The translations under genes were made by a program, and so were the position numbers. The notes below the pieces were generated by a model, which was given only the letters and a program-made list of their open reading frames with translations, searched no databases and was not told the DNA's origin. Positions 7,216-12,449 of a DNA stretch of 12,468 nucleotides are shown here, piece by piece; position 1 is the stretch's first letter, and each line of letters opens with the position of its first letter. Source of the DNA: Xanthobacteraceae bacterium (lineage in GTDB: Bacteria > Pseudomonadota > Alphaproteobacteria > Rhizobiales > Xanthobacteraceae); NCBI GenBank assembly GCA_030036975.1, contig JASHSE010000505.1, positions 1 through 12,468 of the forward strand. Direction: 5' to 3'.

Positions 7216-7446
7216 TCACAACCATGCCAGAAACTCCGCCACCGTCAGTCCCGCCTGCGCGATGATGGCCCGCAAGGTGCCGCGCTTGAGGTCGCCGCTG
7301 TGCACCGGCACCGTCACCTTGCGCGCCGGATCGGCCGCATGAATGAGCCGACAATGGCTGCCAGACGTACGGGAAACTGAAAAGCCTGCGCGCTAGAGTG
7401 CACGGATCACTTGGCGCGCCGTCAGCGCCGGCAGCCGCTCGTTCAT
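7216..7446 (-). pseudogene. hicA: hicA toxin gene broken by an in-frame TAG
   Basis: Starting at ATG 7446, the frame reads M-N-E-R-L-P-A-L-T-A-R-Q-V-I-R-A-L and then meets TAG at 7393-7395 (codon 18). Read through, it continues R-A-G-F-S-V-S-R-T-S-G-S-H-C to a TGA at 7216, giving a 76-codon product of normal HicA size. HicA is a double-stranded-RNA-binding-fold mRNA interferase. Its catalytic histidine is in G-S-H (H31 here), after the stop, and V-P-V-H-S-G-D-L-K-R-G-T-L matches the family core. The stop falls where relatives have Glu or a similar residue before R-A-G-F, so one base change (for instance GAG to TAG) explains it. No good restart codon lies before the catalytic residue. The ATG overlaps the hicB stop (ATGA), the usual coupled arrangement. 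Confidence 0.85.
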
Positions 7447-7679
7447 GCAGCGGGCGTGATGGTGATTTCGCGAATGCGGGGCGGGCCGCCCGTCGGAACG
7501 GGCTCGCCGCGCGCGGCGCAGTCGGCGATGACAAGCTTGATGGCGTCTTCCGCCATGGCCAGCGCTTCCCGCTCGTCCTTGCCGTAGGTGACGATCTCGG
7601 GAATTGCCGGAACGCGGACGGTGAAGCCACCCTCCGCCTCGGGTTCGAGCACGACGGCGAACGTGCGTTTTTCACTCAC
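7443..7679 (-). CDS. hicB: HicB-family antitoxin, short form
   Basis: A 78-residue protein beginning S-E-K-R-T-F-A-V-V-L-E-P-E with G-G-F-T-V-R-V-P-A-I-P and a D-E-R-E-A-L-A-M-A-E-D-A-I helix. This is the partial-RNase-H-like HicB fold that binds and neutralises HicA. The GTG at 7679 is chosen because ggag (7688-7691) stands eight bases before it and family homology begins there. An earlier GTG at 7721 would add 14 unrelated residues. No C-terminal helix-turn-helix or ribbon-helix-helix is visible, so self-regulation is uncertain. The stop overlaps the start of the nonsense-mutated hicA by four bases, leaving an antitoxin without a working partner here. Confidence 0.85.
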   Translation of the reverse strand: MSEKRTFAVVLEPEAEGGFTVRVPAIPEIVTYGKDEREALAMAEDAIKLVIADCAARGEPVPTGGPPRIREITITPAA

Positions 7680-7687
7680 GAGCAGAT

Positions 7688-7691
7688 CTCC
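7688..7691 (-). promoter_or_regulatory. Ribosome binding site fixing the hicB GTG start
   Basis: ggag on the minus strand lies eight bases before the GTG at 7679. No comparable motif precedes the in-frame GTG at 7721, so the shorter protein is preferred. Confidence 0.6.
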
Positions 7692-7719
7692 GAGACTTTG
7701 CCTTAATGTAGCATGTGCC

Positions 7720-7731
7720 ACGCAAATGCGT
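7720..7731. promoter_or_regulatory. Palindrome between hicB and the divergent small gene
   Basis: acgca-aa-tgcgt is a perfect 5-bp inverted repeat with a two-base centre. It extends to tgcc on the left and ggca on the right if one extra base is bulged. It lies about 41 bases upstream of hicB and 72 bases upstream of the start at 7804, between divergent genes, where an operator would be expected. No clear -35/-10 pair was recognised on either strand. Confidence 0.3.
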
Positions 7732-7803
7732 AGGCATTATTATGGAGTGTCTGGCGTCACTCAGCACATTCGCGACCGCCTACCCGACCAAGAGGAGCCG
7801 CTT

Positions 7804-8157
7804 ATGCCGACTTTCAAGCTGCCGCTGTCCGGCGATGTCGTGCAATCGATCAATCCGTTCACCGCGTTCATGACCGGCGGCCAGTTCGGGCTCGTCAACA
7901 TCAATCTCGGCCAGTCGAGCGAGCCTAAGGTGGAGGCCGACGTGCTGTCCGACGTCGCCACGTACGGCAAGCAGCTCGGCCGCATCGGCGACGCGCTGAT
8001 CGTGCTGCTCGCGCATTTCCATCCGCGCACGCCGCTGACCGCGCAGGAGAGCGCGGCGATCGATGCGCTCAAGGACATGCTGCAAAAAATCGCCGACGTG
8101 AAGGAGCAGCACGAAAGGCCGGCGCTGCGTCCGCGCCCCGCCAAGCCCGCTGCTTAG
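7804..8157 (+). CDS. Conserved-looking small protein of unknown function
   Basis: A 117-residue soluble protein. The ATG at 7804 is supported by a strong aggag site (7793-7797) six bases upstream; the same frame extends back to 7588, but through hicB antisense DNA. The N-terminal half is mixed and hydrophobic (P-L-S-G-D-V-V-Q-S-I-N-P-F near residues 7-19). The middle forms a predicted helix, and D-A-L-K-D-M-L-Q-K-I-A-D-V-K-E-Q near 86-101 looks amphipathic. The tail is proline- and arginine-rich. There is no signal peptide, membrane helix, cysteine pair or known catalytic motif. I do not recognise the family. It is divergent from hicB, with no gene joined to it. Confidence 0.7.
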   Translation: MPTFKLPLSGDVVQSINPFTAFMTGGQFGLVNINLGQSSEPKVEADVLSDVATYGKQLGRIGDALIVLLAHFHPRTPLTAQESAAIDALKDMLQKIADVKEQHERPALRPRPAKPAA

Positions 8158-8170
8158 CGGCGAGACGTAG

Positions 8171-8324
8171 AGTGGGCAAAGCGAAGCGTGCCCACGCGGC
8201 TGGAATCAGGGCGTGCATCGCGTGCCCCACGCGGCTGGAATCACAGTGCGGCGCGTGGGCACGGCGCTGAGCTTGTCATCGGGCCGCGCTTCGCGCGGAC
8301 CCGTTGGCGCCTTTGCCCGCCCTA
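8171..8324. repeat. Second repeat cluster with nested elements
   Basis: A 7-bp hairpin gtgggca/tgcccac (8172-8178 with 8189-8195) begins the cluster. An 18-base unit cccacgcggctggaatca occurs twice (8191-8208 and 8226-8243, spacing 35). The 10-base gtgcccacgc (8188-8197) pairs perfectly with gcgtgggcac (8253-8262). The 49-bp element copy 2 follows at 8263-8311, and the closing gcctttgcccgccct roughly complements the opening agtgggcaaagcg. The cluster fills most of the gap between the gene ending at 8157 and the convergent gene ending at 8338, so it may also stop transcription. Confidence 0.75.
8263..8311 (+). repeat. 49-bp short element, copy 2
   Basis: Same length and same flanking blocks as the copy at 1597-1645: ggcgc, then gagcttgtcatcgggccg, a central hairpin, and gacccgttggcgcc. 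The central stem here is cgc-ttc-gcg instead of gcc-gaa-ggc, so both arms changed together. Its host repeat is unrelated to that of copy 1. Confidence 0.75.
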
Positions 8325-8337
8325 GGGCATCGGCGCC

Positions 8338-8763
8338 CTACGGCACCGTGCAGTCGCGCGAGACCTGCGCGATGCCGCCGGCGGCGTTCACGCGCATCGA
8401 GTAGGTCTGCTTGGCCGCGGCGCCGCTTCCGGCTGCGCCGAGCGTCATGATCGTGTGGCCGAGCGACGAGCCTTTCGCGCCGGTGACGTTGGCGAAGATT
8501 TCACAGCGCAGCCGCTTGTCGCAGGTATTGGCGATGACGATGACATAGATGACGGCTCTGCCGATGGTGACGTAGTCGCCGGTTTCCTGCAGGCATGCCT
8601 GCAGGTCGCCGGCGCCCGGCGCGGCGGGCAATTGTTGCGCGGGCGCTGCAGCGGCGGCGCCGGGCAGCGGATTTGGCGGCAGCGCCGAGGCTCTCGCCAG
8701 CTGCTGAGCCGCAGCCGCAGCCAGACACAAAGCGCCCGCCAGCAGCAGTTTCAGTGCGGACAT
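8338..8763 (-). CDS. Small exported protein with four cysteines
   Basis: A 141-residue protein. The start at 8763 gives a clean Sec signal peptide: S-A-L-K followed by a leucine/alanine core, with likely cleavage after A-R-A-S-A near residue 27. After a proline/alanine linker, the mature domain (about residues 60-141) has four cysteines, in Q-A-C-L, N-T-C-D, L-R-C-E and R-D-C-T near the C-terminus. These could form two disulfides in the periplasm. It looks like a compact beta domain, but I do not recognise the family. The frame is open further upstream to 8964, including an ATG at 8832, but that would bury the signal sequence. It converges on the repeat cluster at its 3' end. Confidence 0.65.
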   Translation of the reverse strand: MSALKLLLAGALCLAAAAAQQLARASALPPNPLPGAAAAAPAQQLPAAPGAGDLQACLQETGDYVTIGRAVIYVIVIANTCDKRLRCEIFANVTGAKGSSLGHTIMTLGAAGSGAAAKQTYSMRVNAAGGIAQVSRDCTVP

Positions 8764-8842
8764 CGTACGCACGGACTCTTCCCGATCAGCATCGGCCAGC
8801 CATTGGTCGCCCGATCGGATCGGCTGGTTCATGCGCCGGTGC

Positions 8843-9028
8843 TCATACCCACTTGGCCGCCCGTTTCTCCGCGAACGACGCGAGCCCCTCGGCCGCTTCG
8901 GCAGATTGGCGCTTATCGGCGTGCAGCCCGGCAAGACGTGTAAAGGCGGCTTCGTCGAGATCACCCCACGTGGATTCGAGGCTGAGCGCCTTGGTCTGGT
9001 CGCGGTTGGTCCGCACCCGTCGTGACAC
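8843..9028 (-). pseudogene. 3' remnant of an enoyl-CoA hydratase/isomerase (crotonase) gene
   Basis: About 60 codons ending at TGA 8843-8845. The translated end (L-A-G-L-H-A-D-K-R-Q-S-A-E-A-A-E-G-L-A-S then F-A-E-K-R-A-A-K-W) matches the C-terminus of crotonase-fold enoyl-CoA hydratases, where 'E-G-hydrophobic-x-x-F-x-E-K-R' closes the protein. The roughly 200 residues that should precede it, including the oxyanion-hole glycines, are absent: upstream the frame meets a TGA near 9034 and then unrelated and repeat DNA. It is a leftover tail after deletion or rearrangement. The identification rests on the tail motif only. Confidence 0.5.
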
Positions 9029-9187
9029 CCATCAACGCACAGGCCAGGCGGTTCTTCGCCGTCGTTTGCCGCACCACGTTGTTGGCCTTCTGCGACTTGA
9101 ACCGGGAGGGAGTCGAGCCCTCTGGATCGCTGCGAAAGGTTTCATCTCGTTTGACGATCATCCTCCTTTCCTGCTCATTTGACGCTA

Positions 9188-9217
9188 CCGGATATCGCTT
9201 CGCTCGATCCGGGCTAC
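9188..9217 (+). repeat. 30-base stem repeat, copy A
   Basis: ccggatatcgcttcgctc followed by gatccgggctac. It is the same unit found twice at 10302-10386, here with one extra base in the middle. It folds as ccggat/atccgg around a gcttcgctc-type loop. It ends 20 bases before the TTG start of the dehydrogenase and therefore lies in its leader. Confidence 0.75.
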
Positions 9218-9227
9218 ATACCATATC

Positions 9228-9231
9228 GGAG
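9228..9231 (+). promoter_or_regulatory. Ribosome binding site fixing a TTG start
   Basis: ggag lies six bases before the TTG at 9238. There is no ATG or GTG at a suitable distance, and family homology starts right after, so TTG is the likely initiator. Confidence 0.6.
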
Positions 9232-9237
9232 TCAACA

Positions 9238-10305
9238 TTGAGCGAAAACATCGTCCCCCATCCCGAGCTCCGCCGCTTCATCCGCGAGGTGCTCGCCGCA
9301 CAAGGCGCGAGGGAGAGCGACGCCGGCGCGGTCGCCGACGGTTTGGTGTGGGCCAACCTGCGCGGCGTCGACGGCCACGGCGTGTCGCGGCTGCCGAATT
9401 ATCTGAACATCATCAAGCGCGGCGAGATCAACTTAAAGGCACAGCCGAAACTGACGCACGACCGCCCGGCAAGCTTCGTGCTCGACAGCTTCTTCGGCTT
9501 CGGCCCGGTCGCCTGCATGGCGGCCGCTTCGCTCGCGGTCGAGCGCGCCAACAAAATCGGCGTCTGCTACGGCCTCGTCCGCGAGACCACCCACACCGGC
9601 GCCATCGGCCGCTACGCGCAATGGATCGCGCGGCAGAATTGCGCCGCGCTGGTGCTCGGCGCCGGCCCGGCGCTGATGGCCTATCACGGCGCGCGCGTGC
9701 GCAGCATGGCGACGAGCCCGATCGCGATCGCGGTGCCGGCCGGCGCCGGCGGCGCCGGCGGCGGCGGCGTGCGGCTCCTCGACATGGCGACCAGCACCAT
9801 CTCCAACGGCAAAATCTTGCAGGCCAAGCAGACCGGCGCGAAGCTGCCGGAAAACACCGTGCTCAGCGCCGGCGGCGAGCCGACCACCGACCCGAACAAG
9901 GCCGAGATTTTGTTACCGCTCGGCGGCCCGAAAGGCTCCGGCCTCGGCTTCATGTTCGAAATGCTGACCAGCATCTTGGCCGCCGCGCCGATCCAGTCGC
10001 GCGCGCTCGGCCCCGAGCAACGCAAGCGCCACGTCGCCAATCTCGCCATGCTGGCGATCGATATCGCAAGCTTCCGCCCCCTCGCCGATTTCGCAACCGA
10101 CGCCGCCGCGCTCGGCGCCATCGTCAAAGCGCTGCCGCGCCAATCGGGCTTCGACGAGATCACGCTGCCCGGCGAGCGCTCCAACCGCACCGAAGTTGCG
10201 CGCAAAAAAACCGGCATCCCGATCCCGGCGAAGCTGTGGAGCGACCTGGAGCGGATCGCGCAGGCGAATGGGGTGACAATGCCGGCAGTTTTACAGAACA
10301 CGTAG
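9238..10305 (+). CDS. LDH2-family (malate/L-lactate/ureidoglycolate-type) dehydrogenase
   Basis: A 355-residue NAD(P)-dependent oxidoreductase of the malate/L-lactate dehydrogenase family that lacks a Rossmann fold; usual length is 330-360. Family motifs: G-V-D-G-H-G-V-S-R-L-P-N-Y (residues 43-55, H47), R-E-T-T-H-T-G-A-I-G-R-Y-A (115-127, H119 the likely catalytic residue), L-D-M-A-T-S-T-I-S-N-G-K and G-G-P-K-G-S-G-L-G near the C-terminal third. The TTG at 9238 has ggag six bases upstream; the open frame before it runs through repeat DNA. Substrate cannot be told from sequence: malate, lactate, ureidoglycolate, sulfolactate and amino-acid-derived imines are all known for the family. The TAG stop (10303-10305) is part of a palindromic repeat, so the last residues may differ from relatives. 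Confidence 0.88.
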   Translation: MSENIVPHPELRRFIREVLAAQGARESDAGAVADGLVWANLRGVDGHGVSRLPNYLNIIKRGEINLKAQPKLTHDRPASFVLDSFFGFGPVACMAAASLAVERANKIGVCYGLVRETTHTGAIGRYAQWIARQNCAALVLGAGPALMAYHGARVRSMATSPIAIAVPAGAGGAGGGGVRLLDMATSTISNGKILQAKQTGAKLPENTVLSAGGEPTTDPNKAEILLPLGGPKGSGLGFMFEMLTSILAAAPIQSRALGPEQRKRHVANLAMLAIDIASFRPLADFATDAAALGAIVKALPRQSGFDEITLPGERSNRTEVARKKTGIPIPAKLWSDLERIAQANGVTMPAVLQNT

Positions 10306-10386
10306 CCCGGATGAGCGAAGCGATATCCGGGAGCTGACTCGCGGCACTAGGCTAGCCCCGCATATCGCTTCGCTCATGCGGGCTAC
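10302..10386. repeat. Inverted pair of the 30-base stem repeat (copies B and C)
   Basis: Copy B (10302-10330) is the minus-strand version of copy A: gtagcccggatgagcgaagc then gatatccgg. Copy C (10356-10386) is in plus orientation, with ccgcat/atgcgg in place of ccggat/atccgg, a paired change that keeps the stem. B and C face each other across about 25 bases and can form one long hairpin. They lie between the dehydrogenase end (+) and the AhpD-like gene end (-), a likely two-way terminator. Copy B contains the dehydrogenase stop codon. Confidence 0.8.
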
Positions 10387-10405
10387 GGCACTGCGGCGGC
10401 CTCGC

Positions 10406-10879
10406 TCAACCGGTTTTGCGCAAGAGCGGCGACTTGTAGTCACCGGCCGGCGTGTGGAACGCCACGTTGAAGCGGTTCCAGCCGTTGATCGCGACAATCG
10501 CCAGCGTGAGCTGCGTCAATTCAGCTTCGCTGAACTCCCCGCTTGCCATGTCGTAGACCGCATTCGAAACCTGCTGATCGTCGAGCTTGGTGACCGCCTC
10601 GGCCCATGCCAGCGCGGCGCGTTCCCGCTTGCTGTAGAGATGCTCCGCCTCGCGCCACGCGCTGATCATATAGAGGCGCTGCTCGCTCTCGCCGCGCGCG
10701 CGCAGGTCCTTCGAATGCATGTCGAGGCAATAGGCGCAGCCGTTGATTTGCGACACGCGATAGTCGACCAGCTCGACGAGCTGCGGCGGAAGCCCCGTCT
10801 TTTCAACGGCCTGGGTGAGCACCAGCATCGCTTTCCTAGCATCGGGATAAGCCTCGGCATATCGGATGCGCTCTTGCAT
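10406..10879 (-). CDS. AhpD-like carboxymuconolactone decarboxylase-family protein
   Basis: A 157-residue protein with N-G-C-A-Y-C-L-D-M-H at residues 46-55. The C48-x-x-C51 pair and H55 form the redox centre of AhpD-type alkylhydroperoxidases, an all-helical fold that usually forms trimers or hexamers. It probably reduces a peroxide or protects a thiol partner; the exact donor and substrate are unknown. The ATG at 10879 has a perfect aggagg site five bases upstream. The gene stands alone on its strand and converges with the dehydrogenase across an inverted repeat pair. Length and motif spacing are normal. Confidence 0.9.
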   Translation of the reverse strand: MQERIRYAEAYPDARKAMLVLTQAVEKTGLPPQLVELVDYRVSQINGCAYCLDMHSKDLRARGESEQRLYMISAWREAEHLYSKRERAALAWAEAVTKLDDQQVSNAVYDMASGEFSEAELTQLTLAIVAINGWNRFNVAFHTPAGDYKSPLLRKTG

Positions 10880-11088
10880 GGAAGCCTCCTATGTTTCGCA
10901 GCCCTGCTCGGCGCGGTGAACGCCGCAGCGGCATGGGGAGAACGAACGCTGGCCGGCTCGATTTCCCAATCTGCCGTGATCGTGAAATCCAAATTGTCGC
11001 AGTGCCCGGGTGCTGCGAAGGCCTTCACCTAGCTCGCTTCTTTCGCTACCAATAGGTGTAGCCACTAATCTTGTGTTGGAGGCCGACC

Positions 11089-11520
11089 ATGACCATCAAG
11101 ACCCGGTGGGATCGCGACGGATCGTTGATCGTGACGTGCGGTAAGGACGAACTTGTTGTCACTGCAGTGGGATTCGTTTCGAGAAACGTGACCGCAAGGA
11201 AGAAAACAAGCTCGTCAAGCAAAGGCGGCTCCGGCCAAAATTTGTTTCTGCGGACAATAACACCTGGAAAGCCGGGTTTCGTTTGCAACATCATGGAGCA
11301 AACGCCCAAGATCAATTTTCCGACTGTCCGAACGTTCGAAGAGCTCAAGGGCTTGGTGACCAAAATAGACGCCGCCTCTTTGAAAAACGAAGTGATGATG
11401 ATTTGGGATTCGGATGAGGCAATACCGTTCGGGCCAGTGAACAAGATGATTGAGACGGAATTGTCCCGGCCGCTCGATATCATGCTCTTTCCGCCATCTG
11501 TTCGGCGACTGCCAAAATGA
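11089..11520 (+). CDS. Unrecognised soluble protein, first gene of a coupled pair
   Basis: A 143-residue protein with no membrane helix or signal peptide. The ATG at 11089 is backed by ggagg (11078-11082) six bases upstream. The N-terminal part is beta-rich (D-G-S-L-I-V-T-C then D-E-L-V-V-T-A-V-G-F-V-S near residues 10-36), with a serine/glycine/lysine loop near 44-53. A helix (F-E-E-L-K-G-L-V-T-K-I near 84-94) and a C-terminal beta/helix part follow. No known catalytic motif was seen. Its stop overlaps the start of the membrane-protein gene (ATGA), so they are translated together. Base composition is near half GC by eye, well below the neighbouring genes, which suggests recent transfer. Function unknown. 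Confidence 0.75.
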   Translation: MTIKTRWDRDGSLIVTCGKDELVVTAVGFVSRNVTARKKTSSSSKGGSGQNLFLRTITPGKPGFVCNIMEQTPKINFPTVRTFEELKGLVTKIDAASLKNEVMMIWDSDEAIPFGPVNKMIETELSRPLDIMLFPPSVRRLPK

Positions 11521-12158
11521 CAGAGCAGAGCACTGGACCGACAGACCAACTTGCGTCTGCGCGTGCAAATCTGCGGGACACGATAAAATGGCTAATTACT
11601 GCGCTGGCCGCGCTGGCCGCAGCTGTGCTTGGCAGCAGCCCGCTGACAGCATTCGGCACGCTCGCACCGGGTTGGCGCCTTTACTTGGCTGTTGGCTCGG
11701 GCTTTATCGGCCTGATGCTTCTGTTGGGAGCCATCTATATCGCTTTTCGACTTCTTGTTTGGAAACCGTTTTTCGTCGCGGAGATTGCAGCTGACCAAAA
11801 GCTTCGTCAATTCATTGGGCAACATGCCGCAGATTTGCTGCCCGCAGAATTTCCAAAGCTCGACGAATTCTTACGGGCGCGGGATGAGGCGAGAGCGACC
11901 CTTCGGGCCACCGCTACGGACGCTAAGAATCCGCTCCGTGCCAAGGCGGCAGAGTTCATTAAGCTGAGCGATCCCTATGTAGAACAGCTGATTAGCCTGG
12001 CATATTTCGAACGCCTCCGGACCGATTTAATTGCCAAAAGCCGCATTCTGTTCGGTTTGATCATTTGCGCCGTCATTGCACTCGGTACATTTGCCTGGGC
12101 TGCAAACCCGACAGGCAAAACAGTTGAAACCGAGCATAGGAGTTCGATTGGACACTAA
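11517..12158 (+). CDS. Unrecognised three-helix membrane protein, second gene of the pair
   Basis: A 213-residue protein starting at ATG 11517, four bases before the end of the upstream gene. Two membrane helices near residues 22-47 and 54-82 form an N-terminal hairpin. A soluble, mainly helical, charged segment follows (about 90-172, rich in A, R, E, D, L), then a third helix near 176-197 and a short polar tail. Arrangements of a two-helix hairpin plus a helical domain occur in membrane effectors of bacterial defence systems such as SLATT proteins, but I see no decisive motif and this link is only a suggestion. The gene shares the lower GC of its partner. An 8-bp hairpin lies 14 bases after its stop. 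Confidence 0.75.
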   Translation: MTEQSTGPTDQLASARANLRDTIKWLITALAALAAAVLGSSPLTAFGTLAPGWRLYLAVGSGFIGLMLLLGAIYIAFRLLVWKPFFVAEIAADQKLRQFIGQHAADLLPAEFPKLDEFLRARDEARATLRATATDAKNPLRAKAAEFIKLSDPYVEQLISLAYFERLRTDLIAKSRILFGLIICAVIALGTFAWAANPTGKTVETEHRSSIGH

Positions 12159-12172
12159 AGCAACTGCACCCT

Positions 12173-12242
12173 GGATTGCGGGAGCGCAATCCGGGAGCGG
12201 CGATCAAGCTTGAACATCGCCCGGATCGCGCGTGGCGCGATC
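12173..12242. repeat. Palindrome cluster after the membrane-protein gene
   Basis: Two perfect 8-bp hairpins: ggattgcg-ggag-cgcaatcc (12173-12192) and gatcgcgc-gtg-gcgcgatc (12224-12242). The first is 14 bases past the stop at 12158 and could end transcription, although no T-run follows. The stretch to about 12310 resembles a recurrent intergenic sequence of Bradyrhizobium-like genomes (recollection). No gene is supported between 12159 and the promoter at 12362. Confidence 0.6.
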
Positions 12243-12361
12243 GGGGCGAGGGTTCTTGCGAATCATGACCGAGTGCTTGGCGATGCTTCGCGTCGATCGC
12301 GAAAGCCGAAATAAAAAAACGCCATAGAATCAACGGCCGTTTTGCTTTTGATGGAAAAATG

Positions 12362-12389
12362 TTGACAAGCCCCGCGAACCCACTAAATG
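12362..12389 (+). promoter_or_regulatory. Strong promoter of stable-RNA type
   Basis: A perfect -35 hexamer ttgaca (12362-12367) is followed after 16 bases by taaatg (12384-12389) as a weak -10. Upstream lies an AT-rich stretch (about 12340-12360, tttgcttttgatggaaaaat), like an UP element. Downstream is an uninterrupted GC block (ggcgcgccg), like the GC-rich discriminator of stringently controlled rRNA promoters. The transcript would run right and out of the window. An rRNA or tRNA operon is the leading guess; a protein gene is possible. Confidence 0.5.
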
Positions 12390-12398
12390 GGCGCGCCG

Positions 12399-12449
12399 TC
12401 TCGCTCGGTCCAAGGACGCCGGCCGGTCACTCCGGCTGGCGGAGCGAGA
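12399..12449 (+). other. Foldable leader downstream of the promoter
   Basis: Outer arms tctcgctc (12399-12406) and gagcgaga (12442-12449) enclose an inner 9-bp stem gccggccgg/ccggctggc (12418-12426 with 12432-12440, one G-U pair) and a five-base loop. It starts only about ten bases after the -10, so it would be the first structure of the new transcript. No open frame with a ribosome site is seen, which fits a stable-RNA leader. Confidence 0.45.

Noticed and set aside
9106..9122. T-arm-like hairpin suggesting a tRNA on the minus strand
   Set aside because: The stem gaggg/ccctc and seven-base loop look like a T-arm, but there is no matching acceptor, D-arm or anticodon arm at the right distance.
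10666..11028. Minus-strand open frame upstream of the AhpD-like gene
   Set aside because: It overlaps the AhpD-like gene in another frame, has no ribosome site, and shows no family motif; the stretch 10880-11088 is better seen as a leader/promoter region without a recognised promoter.
11041..11088. Promoter for the two-gene cassette
   Set aside because: A gctac/gtagc hairpin and AT-rich hexamers are present, but no convincing -35/-10 pair with proper spacing could be assigned.
12073..12333. 86-codon minus-strand open frame at the end of the membrane-protein gene
   Set aside because: It runs through palindromes and antisense to the membrane protein, and no ribosome site or family motif is seen.
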